64,000 nt of DNA, from NCBI GenBank assembly GCA_963281255.1, contig OY725503.1:124001-188000 (forward strand), in the 5' to 3' direction. Numbering within the stretch: position 1 is the first letter of the stretch; each line of letters opens with the position of its first letter. The stretch is from Aphrocallistes beatrix (Eukaryota; Porifera; Hexactinellida; Sceptrulophora; Aphrocallistidae). The notes beneath the pieces were generated by a model. The model had not been told where the DNA came from. It did no database searches and saw nothing but the letters and a program-made list of their open reading frames with translations. This document shows positions 43,326 through 55,516 of the stretch, piece by piece. The translations under genes and the position numbers were made by a program.

Positions 43326-45978
43326 TCAATCTTGTCCCAATTGTGACACTCGGACCACCCAAGCTGCCATATCCACTTTAAATTGTGTCGTTATAAAGCC
43401 ATGTTCCATCAAGTCTCCCACAGAAGCTCTATTCTCAGGATCACGCATCAAGCACACATCTGTGAACTCACATAACTCTGGTGTGAAATGGTTTCTAGGC
43501 ATAGTTGGAGGTTCCTCCATAGCAACGTATTGGAGCATTTCGAATGGCGCCATCAGTGGGTGGTCGAAATTGCTCGGGGGAACTGGCGCCTGATTTTCAG
43601 AGCCAGCTGGAGGTAGACGCATCAATGAGTCAATCTCGTTGCTAGGGAGAGGAGGAATGGGATATTTGCCTATCGCCATTTCTATCAACGAAATTCCTAA
43701 GCTCCACAAGTCACTCTTCAGGGAATAGTCTGAACCTAGAGGTGTTAAAATGTGTCACTTGTGATTAAACTGATAAATGAGTCATAAATGTTAATTATGT
43801 GGCATGGTGCCTTAAAAACAGACCAATGAATTACAGTTTTGGTTAAAGATTATATTCGGACAAGAAATGGTTCATTCTCATGTTTACGGTTAAACACAAA
43901 CAATTAAACAAATATTTACTTAACTAACCTTTTAATCTTTCAGGCGCCATATAAGAGCGTGTCCCGACAAAGGAATTTGCGACACCTTTCGTGTCTAACA
44001 ATTTCTTACTCACTCCGAAATCGCAAAGTTTCACTTCTCCGAGAGAATTCAGAAGAATGTTGGAAGGCTTAACATCTCTAAAATACAAATATTTATATCT
44101 ATGTTTCCTAGTATTTAATAGGATAAGTTTGTTTATCACTATTCTGTGTGTTGTTTGTGTGTGTTTACATGAGTATGTACCTGTTTGTTTATTTGTTTAC
44201 GTTCTTGTTTACCTGTGTAGAATGCTGAGTTCTTTAAACAGATAATGGAGTCCGTGTAGTACTGCTCTCGTAATGACCGCAATAACATCTTCTTGTATAC
44301 GACCCCAGATTCTAAGTAAACAACAACATAAACGTAAACAAACTCTAAAGCAAATAAAACAAAAACAGATCATAAATCCTATATAAAGGTGACATAAATT
44401 AAAATGTACGACATTCCAAACAAATACATTTGTAGTTAGGTTTCTAATGGGACATTTTCATAGGGAGATGCCATTATGGCTGTATGGATACTGTACCACA
44501 TCCGTACACACTATATTGCGAAATCTAACACTCTGATCTCCACCAAATTTGGTATTTAGGACACAATTGTGGAGAGATATGTATCTATATTTAATTTTTA
44601 AAATTTCAAAAATTTTGTGGTTTACAAATCCTGTCGATCCGTATTTTTGAAATTAAGTAATACAATAAAGTTTGAGAATACATTTTCATTCGCTTAGATA
44701 TAAGAATATTCAATGCCATAAAAGCGACACAATGCCACTTCGCACCTAATAACCTGATCCAGACTGCCACCATCCATGAATTCCATACATATTTCGAGAT
44801 CCATATTGTGACAGAACGAGCCAAAGAATCCTACTATATAAGGAGAGCTACAGTCGTGTAGGACATGAAGTTCTGACAATATCGCATTCCTTTGTGCTTC
44901 TTTGATCTCTAGCTTGATCGTCTTGCATGCCATGATGACACCTGATGGCATGTGTCTCTTCATCGACACATTTCCACTATTCCCGAATCCCAATTCCTAC
45001 AACAACAAATGAGTAAACAAGAACTGACCATTTGATTGGTTGAAATTGAGGAGAATATGAGTGAAATTTTAGAATACGAACGATGGACTAAAAGGAATTC
45101 ATGTTAAAATTCCTGTCAATTGTGTCTCTCTGCCACTTAGGACACATTTTAACACCTACGTGACATGTTCTAACAGCCAAACTACCTTCTGTTTCTCCAG
45201 ATCTCCAATACACAACTCTTCACACTTCAAAATAGTAGCTTTGTCATCCAAAAACTTTTTAATAGCAGCTTTATGTTCTTCAGAAATATCTCCCAACTTA
45301 GTTTCCGAAGCCCTGATTTGGACCAACTCCTGCAGCTGTTCTCGCGTGTAGACCATACTCCTACGCTTCACGATGGTTGGAATGGCAGGTGGTCTTTTCC
45401 CTCGCTGCTTTGATTGGTCAAAAGGTGTCGCTTGGCCTTCTACAACATTAACTAGAGGTGTGAAAATATGAACTATGCTTCGAGATGAATGAAAAATGTA
45501 TTAACAAACCTAAATTGAGCGGTGAGATAAATTTCTTCTTATTAGGCTGCATTCCAACAGGCACCATGGTTGCTGGGGACGGATTTTCATACTTTCTGGC
45601 GCCATAACTATTCAGAGCCACATTCTGCTTGGCTTGGTAGTAAGGATGAGAGGGGGACACTTCTGTTCTGAAATTTGAACCTGTTTTAGGCGGGATTCCA
45701 CTAGGAGATTTCCCTGCCACAAAGATGCTAGTGGCAGACTTTGGAGTGGTTTGCTGTGCCACTTTCGGACTGGTGGCATTTGTGTCGGGGGATGAAATCG
45801 ACAGTTCTAAAGGTGGCGGGCGTTTGGCGTCCAAAGCCCTTGGTGGACTGAATACATTCTCTTCGAAGTGGTTGTTGTCATGATTTGCAAAAGAATTAGG
45901 TGTGAAAGTGGCAGTGGGAGTGGTTGGGGACACACTTGAGGTTATATTCACTTTTGTCACTCTGTCTATATTTGACAT
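43326..45978 (-). CDS. MEK1/2-type dual-specificity MAP kinase kinase
   Basis: Six exons, all joining in phase: 45510-45978, 45186-45451, 44746-44996, 44213-44311, 43929-44077 and 43326-43735, giving 547 aa. The kinase domain starts near 246: Gly loop GFGNSG, catalytic Lys270 in [19 protein letters not shown] at 361-368, DFG at 381-383 and APE at 406-408. [11 protein letters not shown] and [15 protein letters not shown] mark it as the MEK1/2 branch, which phosphorylates ERK. The activation loop reads [12 protein letters not shown] where MEK1 has DSMANSFVGT. S397 matches MEK1 Ser222, but the first site is Thr391 with one extra residue between them. A Ser/Thr/Pro-rich extension of about 150 residues precedes the usual MEK N terminus. 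No frame breaks were found. Confidence 0.92.
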
Positions 45979-46187
45979 GCTACTAATTTTAGAACAAATA
46001 TTGCTGTAAAGAAACTGACCAATGACAAATAGACTTTTAACATTCCTTAAAAGAATTTTTAGTTAGATTTTATTAATAACTCAGTGTTATATAAATAAAC
46101 AAACAAATGTTTATAATTAGAACAAGGCAGACCACACAATTAGCTGAGGAGATAAAAAGTGAACAGACACATACCAGTTATAGAATA

Positions 46188-49100
46188 TCAGAATTTGCTG
46201 CGTTTCTTAGCAACCTGTTCTTGAAGAAGAATGCATCGCTCATTTAGAGAGGAAATTTGGGCCTTTAGCGACACAATTGTGTCCTCGAGTTCCTTGCGAA
46301 TGGAGTTAGGAAGCAATCCGGACAACTTTTCTTCGTAGCGCAATCGGGCCTGAGTGGTTTTCTGATCAGATTCTAGTTCCACCTATGGAATGCAGTTATA
46401 GAGGTGTGAAGTGGTCAAGTGGTTTCATATGCTTATTTAGGTCTGTTATGTTTACTCAATAATGTAAATACAGTCGACTCCGCTTAATAGGGTCACTGTT
46501 TAATCGGGTCAACCGCTTAATCGGGCCACTTTTGGCAGGACCGGAATAACTCTCACACATAGAAGCTAATACAAATATTTTCGGTTAATAGAGTTCTCCG
46601 CTTAATCGGGGCAAAATGTCCTCTGACCGATGTGACCCTATTAAGCGGAGTCGACTGTATAATGGACATGTTTGTGTCTCAGATGTGACCTGTTTGTTTT
46701 GGACTGTACTTTGTTTGTTTACTCAATAGTGTAAATACTTTGTTTGTTTACATAATGGCCGTTAAATACTAAATTTAGTTTATCTAGCGTTCTAATAGTG
46801 AACTAAAGTCTGTTTTCTGATTGGTCAGTTCAAATTAGTGCAGTAATTGCATTAGTTTCAGCTTTAAAGTATATAATCATATTTTAACACCTTTTCTAAC
46901 CTGATTAATGGTGTGAATCCAAAAAGGAAAATAAAAATAAACTTTCTTCCTGGATGTTAAAATGTTACTATTTATATAAATCAGTCACATGAGCCAGAAG
47001 ATTTCTCATTTCTAAGCTTTGAATCAACCAATAAGATTGACAGATCGTGTCTAGAAATATACCTGTTGACACCTCTTTTCTATCTGGGTGGCCATTTCTC
47101 GGTTAGTTTCTGATTCTTGTTGGAGAGATCGAATGGACGCTTCGTGGCTCTTTCTCACCTCTTCTAGGGACTTCTCGTGTCGCGACACATTCTCTGAAAT
47201 GTGGTCTTCATAAGCAACCTAGTGGCACAAAATCGTAAAAATAAATATCCAAAACAAAGAAATAAACAAACAAACAAACAAACAAACAAACAAACAAACA
47301 AACAAACAAACAAATAAATACAAGTTTTGAAAATCAGTATCCACTCTCAGGAACTAGCTAGATTTCACTTAGAACTAAATCCCTGGTCTAAACTGGAACT
47401 AAATATTGTTAGTTCCGATTACCTTATTCCTCATGAGGTCCTCTTTCAGATATTTGACTTCGTTCTCCAAGGAAGAGATTTTCTGCTGGGCGCGAAGTTG
47501 TCGCTCTTGGTGGCTGGCCTCCAACTCCTGTACTCTGCCACTTGTCTGCTCTTGGAGATGATGTGTCCGGTCGGAATGTTGGGCCTCCATTTGGCGCCTT
47601 TGCTCCTCCACTTCAGCCTATGACAGATTCTATAAATAGAACTCCCAGCTCGAAAGTTTGATATTCATTTTCTTAAAAATATTCACTCATAAAATCTTAC
47701 AACAACAACAACAACAACAATTGTTGCTCAATTATATTATTACTAGAGGTCTATAAATGGATATGTATATATACCACTTCACACCTCTCTACCTTAAACT
47801 TATTGATGATGTTCTGTTGGTTCCGATGACTGTTCTTTTTCTCTTCTTCTCTCATCAAACTCAATTCCAACAGCTGACTTTTCTGCTGACTCAGCTGTTC
47901 CTTCGTATCTCTCAGTTGACATTCCAATTGCTCAATCTTGTTGCTAGCATCTTGATTCTTTAATCTAAACAGAATATTGATATTACATTTTGACACCTCT
48001 TCATTTCTAAAAATAGAATCCATGGTTCCAGTTGAAGCTGTGAAACCGGAACTAAGCATACCTGAATTCGATTTCACTCTTCTGGATTCTATCCTGGCTG
48101 GCCCTCAATATCTTCTCTTTCTCTGAGGACAAATGTGAATCAAACTTTTCACACTTATCAGCTGTTTCCTTCAAAATTTGGTGTTTTTCCTTCCCCCATT
48201 TTATTTTTAGAACTTCGATATCTTTGTTGTGTTGTTTACGTTCCTCGTCTCGCTGACGAATGAAGTCTTTTGTTTGTTTGTCTCTCACCATTCTGCTTGT
48301 ATGCAGATCTTGCTCCACCTTTAACGAGTTGGAATAAATCAGCCAATCAAAATATAGTTAACATAGTATTATTGGACCAGGGATAACATTATACGAGTGT
48401 GGAGAAATCGAATCAACTGATTGGATTGGTTATATACAGTCAGGGTCGCTTAATATGAACATTCGTTTATTATGAACTAACCTCCTGGTCCCAATTTCAT
48501 TTTTAGATAGGATTTGTATTGAATTAAGTTCGCTTAATATGAAGTACAGTCGACTCCGCTTAATAGGGTCACTGTTTAATCGGGCCACTTTTGACAGGAC
48601 CGGAATAGCTCTCACACATAGAAGCTAATACAAATATTTTCGGCTAATAGAGTTCTCCGCTTAATCGGGGCAAAATGTCCTCTGGCCGATGTGACCCTAT
48701 TAAGCGGAGTCGACTGTATCTCTATTATGAACATATTTTTTGGTCCCCTGGGGATTCATAATAAGTGATCCTGACTGTATATAACAAAGTATAATCACAT
48801 TTTCACACCTTAAATAGGAACATCATTTTACCCCAATATTCTATAAATAGCACAATTTACCTTCTCCAGCTGTGTTTTCATTTGCTTGTAAATCTCAGCT
48901 GAATTCTTCTCAAACTGAGATTTGAATTGGTCCAATGAGAGCTGAGCTTGCTGACTCTGTTGCGCGCTCAATTCTTGCAATTCATGGATCGTTTCCTCTT
49001 TCTCCTTAGCAACGCATTCCACGCGCCTTAATTTTTGCTTGTAACGAGACTCGATCTATTTATAGTCGAACAAATATTGAATTGTGATAACAAAATTGTG

Positions 49101-52100
49101 TCGTGATCCACTTAACACCTAATCACGCCCGTTTAAATGATTGGTTCAGAAAATGAATGAATGGCTTCAGTGTGCATTTTGGTTGGTTACTCACTTGTTC
49201 TATCTCAGTCTTGGCTTGCTTGACTTTAGATTCCATTTGCACTTCTCGGTTTCTAAGCTCGCGAGTCAGCTGATCTAACTGAGATTCCAGGCGCGCTTTC
49301 TCTGAATTGGAACTATCCAATGCATTCCGGAATTGAGTCAGCTGTTGCTCCAATTCCTAATCACCAGAAAAGGTGTTAGCTCACATTCTCATCAACAACA
49401 CAACAAAAAGTATTTTTGTAAACACCCCATTAATATTCAAAATCCGTCACGAAACAAAGAGGAGTGCCGTTTAGAGTTATTATTAGTAACATGATACTAT
49501 ATTTAGACTGAAGATGAGGATCAATGTGCCATTTCAGAACAAAGTTCATAGATTTTAGCATTTCCAGGAACTTTTGATTTGTGGCATGAAAATGACACAA
49601 TTTTTTATTTTTGGCAAGAACTTTTTATTTTTAGTGCAGATTCTATGCCCAAAAGTGGTTAAAAGGTTGCTCATGTTATACACCTCTAACATTGCTCAGT
49701 CCCTAAGCGAAATATCAAATATTTTTTCATTATTTTAGTTTCAAATTTTGAGTAATTCATTGATAATTCATGAATTAGTCAACTTAGCTTTTGACATAAC
49801 GATGGAAAAATACTTCTTTGATTTGACATGGATATTTGAAAGTATGTGGCATGAATATTTGAAGGTATGTGGCATGAATGTTTGAAGGTATGTGGCATGA
49901 ACATACTAAGCAGTTCATCTGGTAACACTGATGAGGAAAGTCCAAAATCCTGAATCGTGATTGGTCAGTTACAAACCTGTGTTTTAGCGGAGTATTTCTG
50001 AACACAGCTGTTCTGTTCCTGTTTGGCCAATTGAATCGTTTGTTCCAGCTGGCCCTGCAACTTCCTTAGATTGTCCTCATAGTCGGAGAGATACTCTCTC
50101 TTCTCCTGTTCCAGTTCCTCTAATTGTGTCGCGGATGTGTCGCCTTGGTGGCGTAGTGTCTGCACTTTCTGTTCCAACTCACTCTTCTCTTTCAGGAGAC
50201 GAGTGCGACTCTATTTTTAGAAGCGTTAAAGTGGCACAAAACGACACTTATAAGTGTTTAATGTTTATTCAGTTTTCGACACGCCAAATTTTGGGCATTT
50301 TATTGTGTATTCTGACCAATAAAATTCGCGATTTGAGTACTCAAAAACATAACATTTGGTGCACATATAAATACAGGTGATTCCGCTTAATCGGGACACT
50401 TTGATCCCAGATATTTTGTCCCGATTTAGTTCCCAATTAACCAATGAAATTTACTATTAGTTTCTATCTCCATTCCGTTCCATTCAGTTCCTGGAGACCT
50501 GTCCCAATTAAGCGGTTGTCCCGATTAAGCGGAGTTGACTGTAATAATTTGGGGTCGGGACAATTTTCACACCTCTGAAATAAGTGGTTAGGAATACCTT
50601 CACTTCATTGGCTACTTCCTCAGTCAGCTGTTTGACTCTAACCTCCAACTCCTGCACGATCCGATTGGTTGATCTAGCTTGCTTAGCATATTCCGATTCT
50701 AGTTTTAGTCTCTGGTCCTGTGTCGAGTTCATCACAGCTGACAGCTTCTTGGCGTGTTGTTTGTGTATGTCACCTTTCTCGTCTTCGTTCTCGTCGATAA
50801 ACTGTAAACAAACAGGATTAGAGGAATGCTGGTGTTCGATTGGTTGATTGTAAACTCGAATTGATTGGTGGATTTCTTTCAAAATCTCAAACTTTAGTGC
50901 AGATTATATGCCCAAAAGTGGTTAAAAAGGTGTTATATACGTACCTCTAACATTGCTCAGTCCCAAAGAGAAATATCAAATTTTTTTTTCATTGATAATT
51001 CATGAATTTGTCAACTTAGGTTGATTGGAAACTCGAATTGATTGGTGGATTTCAGGAAATACGCAGATTTAATTGGTGGATTTGAAGGTGTTACTAGCAT
51101 CCATAGTCCACACAATAGAACGAACAACTTGACACGTACAGTCAAAACCGGTTTATTCTTACCAATTCTTTACAGGTTCAAACAGTAAGAAAAAAACGAT
51201 GGAAATTAATATAGATTTGGAATTTTTTACATAATTAAGATTCTGAAACAGTAAGAAAAACCGATAAGGATAAACCGGAGTGAGAAAAAAACGGTTTCGA
51301 CTGTATTATCAATCTGCCCAATCAAATTAGAGTATTCAAAGTGGCACAGTGGCATACCTGTTGCATCTTCAGTTCGTACTCTTTCTTCAGAGCATTCTGC
51401 CGCTTCTCCCATGCCACTTTCTGCTCCTCCAATCGTTCCCTATTCCCTTCCCTTTCCCGCCCAATTTCATCTTCTCTCTGTCTCAATCTTTCTTCCAGGG
51501 CGCGACAACGAGACCACACATCTCGCAATTTGGAACTGAAACTTAGTTTGGTGGACTCTAGTTCCGAATTCTTCTCATCGAGCAGCTACAGCGACACAAT
51601 TCAAACTATAAATAACCACTCTAGCCAAAAGCGACACAATTTAAACTATAAAACCCACTCTAGCTACAAGCGACACAATTCAAACTATAAATAACCACTC
51701 TAGCTACAAGCGACACAATTCAAACTATAAATAACCACTCTAGCTACAAGCGACACAATTCAAACTATAAATAACCACTCTAGCTACAAGCGACACAATT
51801 CAAACTATAAATAACCACTCTAGCTAAAAGCGACACAATTCAAACTATAAATAACCACTCTAGCTAAAAGCGACACAATTCAAACTATAAATAACCACTC
51901 TAGCTACAAGCGACACAATTCAAACTATAAATAACCACTCTAGCTACAAGCGACACAATTCAAACTATAAATAACCACTCTAGCTACAAGCGACACAAAT
52001 TAAACCACAAATGGCCACTCTAGCTACAAGCGACACAATTTAAACTATAAATAACCACTCTAGCTACAAGCGACACAATTCAAACTATAAATAACCACTC

Positions 52101-54177
52101 TAGCTACAAGCGACACAATTCAAACTATAAATAACCACTCTAGCTACAAGCGACACAAATTAAACCACAAATGGCCACTCTAGCTACAAGCGACACAATT
52201 CAAACTATAAATAACCACTCTAGCTACAAGCGACACAATTCAAACTATAAATAACCACTCTAGCTACAAGCGACACAATTCAAACTATAAATAACCACTC
52301 TAGCTACAAGCGACACAATTCAAACTATAAATAACCACTCTAGCTACAAGCGACACAATTCAAACTATAAATAACCACTCTAGCTACAAGCGACACAATT
52401 CAAACTATAAATAACCACTCTAGCTACAAGCGACACAATTCAAACTATAAATAACCACTCTAGCTACAAGCGACACAAATTAAACCACAAATGGCCACTC
52501 TAGCTACAAGCGACACAATTCAAACTATAAATAACCACTCTAGCTACAAGCGACACAATTCAAACTATAAATAACCACTCTAGCTACAAGCGACACAAAT
52601 TAAACCACAAATGGCCACTCTAGCTACAAGCGACACAATTCAAACTATAAATAACCACTCTAGCTACAAGCGACACAATTCAAACTATAAATAACCACTC
52701 TAGCTACAAGCGACACAATTTAAACTATAAAACCCACTCTAGCTAAAAGCGACACAATATTTGATTATACATTGTTACAAAAGTGGAATGTGTCTCACCA
52801 TCCGGACACTATCTTCTTCAGGAGGTGGCACAAAGTGTCGCCTTCTGTCACCTGAGTTAGCTTCAGTCTTAGTTCTAGTTCTGCGTCCATGCGTCCTCTT
52901 CTTCCGACCAATCAGATTCGACACTTCGGAGAGGCGATTCCGGCCCGGTTCATCACCTAGTTACCATATATCACACTAGGAATTCACAACTTCTAAATAT
53001 AGTACCGTAGTTATTATTAAAACAGAAGCACACAGTGGAACTGATATAACGGTTACTCTATTTTGATGTTTGTTTACAATATGTTTATAAAGTAAACAAA
53101 TTAAGGTGTGAGAAACATGTTTGGACTAGAAACCAATCTTATTTTAGAATTCTCCACAAATGAAATCTATTCTTAGAAAATCGTCCGATTAAACGGAGCG
53201 GAAAGAAAGTGAGGAAACAGATGTTACTATTCTTAGACCAGCGTACCGAGGCTGTGATCTGATAGGGTGAGATCTGGGGAGGAGAGGTGTGTGTCCAGGA
53301 TAGGTGTGAAGTGGTTGTGTGGCATATCCATCTCACCCAATAGGCGCGAGTTCTGGAATGTGTCCGGGCCACTATGTGGCAGATCGTAACCATCTAAATA
53401 AGGTGAGAAGATTAATCACATTCCAAATACACAATCTAGTTTCCAAGGTTACCTCTGAAATTCCGTGGATTCCGCGTTAGCATTCTTTCAGTGGATGCCA
53501 AGAGGTCTTCTATGTCTCCAGGAGGCGAAGCCTAAGATTGGAATGTTCAACCAGACCAATTCTATTTTTAACTTTTCCAGTTAAAAACTAATTCTATTTA
53601 TATATTTTATCTCGAAGTTTAGTATTAGGAATGTGTATTCTATAATTAGAACTTTACCAGGTAAGTCTGTCTATGTTTGGAAGGCGGTGTGAGGTGTGAA
53701 TTTCCGTTCTGAAAAGGAATTGACATTGAGGTGCTGTTGCTACGCTTTGGAATGTAGTGAGGCTGTTCGTAATTCCGTGACAACCCAGGGGGTGTAATGG
53801 AATGTTGGGTAAGAAGAGGTTGTCTTGAATAAACTAAAAGCAAAACAGTAAAATGAATGAATGGACGAATGGATGGGAATTCTAATTTTAGACTCACCTA
53901 GTGGCTGAAGTGGCTGAGTCGGGGGTTGTTCAGTGAAAGGATGCGAGAGCCTATTATCACTGAGCTGAATGAATAACACCTGTGCGTACTGATCCCTGAT
54001 CGCTGATTGGCTGTCTGTCTGTTTGAGTTTTCTTGCCCACTGAGCTGCTCGTAACCTATCAGTGGACCTCTGAGGCAACCTACTTATCAATGTGTTTATA
54101 TTTTTAATAGTTTCAGTTCCAGTTTGGTTAGGATCTGTGTATCCCTTTAGCGGGAGATGGAATGTAGTATTATACAT
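46188..54177 (-). CDS. CEP112: Centrosomal coiled-coil protein CEP112 (CCDC46) orthologue
   Basis: Fifteen exons with matching phases: 53898-54177, 53658-53833, 53453-53531, 53247-53393, 52799-52956, 51358-51585, 50598-50801, 49977-50210, 49195-49356, 48861-49055, 48062-48318, 47793-47964, 47423-47617, 47063-47218 and 46188-46382. Total 945 aa, close to human CEP112 (955). Residues ~30-95 match the DUF4485 domain (RLRAAQWARKL ... RDQYAQVLFIQL ... HPFTEQPP). From ~280 to the end it is almost continuous coiled coil, rich in Q, E and K. The C terminus RYEEKLSGLLPNSIRKELED, then TIVSLKAQ, is diagnostic. CEP112 sits at centrosomes/spindle poles. Most 3' introns are phase 0. Intron 5 holds a 40-bp minisatellite, and two introns hold MITEs (48437-48777, 50374-50541). 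Confidence 0.92.
46471..46657. mobile_element. Tigger/pogo-like MITE, copy 8, in CEP112 intron 14
   Basis: The ends are CAGTCGACTCCGCTTAATAG and AAGCGGAGTCGACTG, flanked by TA. It lies between the exons 47063-47218 and 46188-46382. Confidence 0.8.
47267..47314. repeat. (AAAC)n microsatellite in CEP112 intron 13
   Basis: About 11 AAAC units, 50 bases upstream (minus strand) of exon 14. Confidence 0.85.
48437..48777. mobile_element. TA-flanked MITE with CAGTCAGGGTCGC ends, holding a nested MITE
   Basis: The outer ends are CAGTCAGGGTCGCTTAATAT and ATAAGTGATCCTGACTG, flanked by TA. A Tigger/pogo-like copy (48547-48716) is inserted in its middle. It lies in CEP112 intron 10. Confidence 0.75.
48547..48716. 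mobile_element. Tigger/pogo-like MITE, copy 9, nested
   Basis: The ends are CAGTCGACTCCGCTTAATAG and AAGCGGAGTCGACTG with TA on each side, inside the older element at 48437-48777. Confidence 0.8.
49635..49792. repeat. Dispersed repeat (ATGCCCAAAAGTGGTTAAAA), copy 1
   Basis: The block GTGCAGATTCTATGCCC ... CTCAGTCCCTAAGCG ... GATAATTCATGAATTAGTCA also occurs at about 50895-51020 (shortened) and 55978-56130. It lies in CEP112 intron 8. Confidence 0.75.
50374..50541. mobile_element. Tigger/pogo-like MITE, copy 10, in CEP112 intron 7
   Basis: The ends are CAGGTGATTCCGCTTAATCG and AAGCGGAGTTGACTG, flanked by TA. This copy belongs to the CGGGACA subtype, like 10874-11077. Confidence 0.75.
50895..51020. 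repeat. Dispersed repeat (ATGCCCAAAAGTGGTTAAAA), copy 2
   Basis: A shortened copy of the block at 49635-49792, in CEP112 intron 6. Confidence 0.7.
51139..51303. mobile_element. TA-flanked MITE with CAGTCAAAACCGG ends
   Basis: The ends are CAGTCAAAACCGGTTTATTC and AAAAACGGTTTCGACTG with TA at each side, in CEP112 intron 6. A half copy (CAGTCGAAACCAG) lies near 19403. Confidence 0.7.
51586..52760. repeat. 40-bp minisatellite, about 29 copies, in CEP112 intron 5
   Basis: The plus-strand unit is AGCTACAAGCGACACAATTC followed by AAACTATAAATAACCACTCT. Most copies are identical. Four variants with ACAAATTAAACCACAAATGG occur near 51990, 52150, 52470 and 52590. The edge nearest exon 6 is one degenerate unit whose CTACAG gives the real splice acceptor. 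Confidence 0.97.
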
Positions 54178-54858
54178 ATTGAGTCTGATCAAACAATAGA
54201 ATGAATATACATATCTATTTCTCGTTAAGAAACAATAAGAATTCTTGGTTCCAATTTCACTTCAGATTAGTTCCAATTGTCGTACATGGTCTTATGTAGT
54301 AGATTATTTTGAACTTAAATTTACCCAATCAAAATTCATGGTTTCTCTTATCAAAAGTAGATTTTAATGGAAAGTGGCACAGTGGCATACATCAAGCGCC
54401 TAATCTAATCGAATACGAGATAAGTCGCCAAAGTAGAATCCAGATAAGGCATGCTAAAGCTGAATTTGATTGGTCAATTCGTACAAAAGTTTCTCAGATT
54501 GTTACAAGTAACATTATGATGAAGAATAAGACGATTTGGAACTCACACGTTTTTGAGAAATTATTGGTCCATAATTGTGAAAGTGTCGTCAAAGCGACAG
54601 AATTCTTAAACCCTTTGTTAAAACGTGCGATAATGATATTTCAAGATAGTATCGCTCTATTAGCCAATCAAATGCTCGATGAGAAATCAAAATGGAGAAA
54701 CCTAACACGAGACGAGAGACTTGTCTGGAGTAGTGCGAGGTTTTGTGCCACTTCTGCCACTCTGGCGCCCTACTATACAACTAATTGTGCCACAAGATCA
54801 CTTAGAATGCATTCAATTCATTCAAATTCGAAGAGTGATGAAACGATATTTCAAAATA
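54178..54858. other. 5' flank of CEP112 with an unrecognised open frame
   Basis: A 188-codon plus-strand frame (54309-54875) is unusually long for this composition, but it ends inside a MITE, has no TATA box, and I recognise no domain. It contains EKLLVHNCESVVKATEFLNP-like helical stretches. It may be a gene fragment or chance. Confidence 0.3.
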
Positions 54859-55046
54859 CAGTCGACTCCGCTTAATAGGGTCACATCGGTCAGAGGACAT
54901 TTTGGCCCGATTAAGCGGAGAACCCTATTAACCGAAAATATTTTGTATTAGCTTCTATGTGTGAGAGCTATTCTGGTCCTGCCAAAAGTGGCCCGATTAA
55001 GCGGCTGACCCGATTAAACAGTGACCCTATTAAGCGGAGTCGACTG
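54859..55046. mobile_element. Tigger/pogo-like MITE, copy 11
   Basis: The ends are CAGTCGACTCCGCTTAATAG and AAGCGGAGTCGACTG, flanked by TA; nearly identical in layout to copy 7. Confidence 0.8.
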
Positions 55047-55059
55047 TAGTTTAGCTTTA

Positions 55060-55275
55060 TTCCGACATACATTCCAACCTGAGTCGAGATAAAAACGGGA
55101 CGCAGCGTTGAATTTCGCGGGACATGGCGGGACGCAATAGAAAAGTATTATACATTAGTAAAAAAAGCGGGACAAATGGAGAAATTTCATGTAAAAGCGG
55201 GACATTCGAGAAAATTAGCTCAATAGAAGAGTGAAAAAGCGGGCGTCCCGCCAAAAACGGGACAGCTGCCAAGTA
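55060..55275. mobile_element. GCGGGAC-family element, most complete copy
   Basis: It starts near ACATACATTCCAACCTGAGT and ends AAAAACGGGACAGCTGCCAA then GTATGT, so its ends are short inverted repeats (ACATAC/GTATGT). Confidence 0.65.
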
Positions 55276-55516
55276 TGTTCCGAGCATGAAAATGCCAGCC
55301 TTTTGACACATGACACAGAGTAGGACCGTAGGCACCTGTCTGATTGGTCAGGTTTAAACTTGACCATTTTTGACCAAATTAACCTCAAAAGGAACCATTT
55401 GTACGATCGGACTGGACTGGCATCAAACTAACCACTTTTTAGTCTCAACCGGACCACTTCACACCTGGTAACTACAGCCTTGCAGAGCCAATACTTATCC
55501 TAGTGTCTAAATATAA

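Noticed and set aside
51586..52760. CRISPR-like array
   Set aside because: Units are tandem with no unique spacers, in a eukaryotic intron; it is a minisatellite.
54309..54875. 188-codon plus frame as a firm gene
   Set aside because: No domain, promoter or conserved pattern, and it ends in a MITE; kept only as a note in the CEP112 flank.
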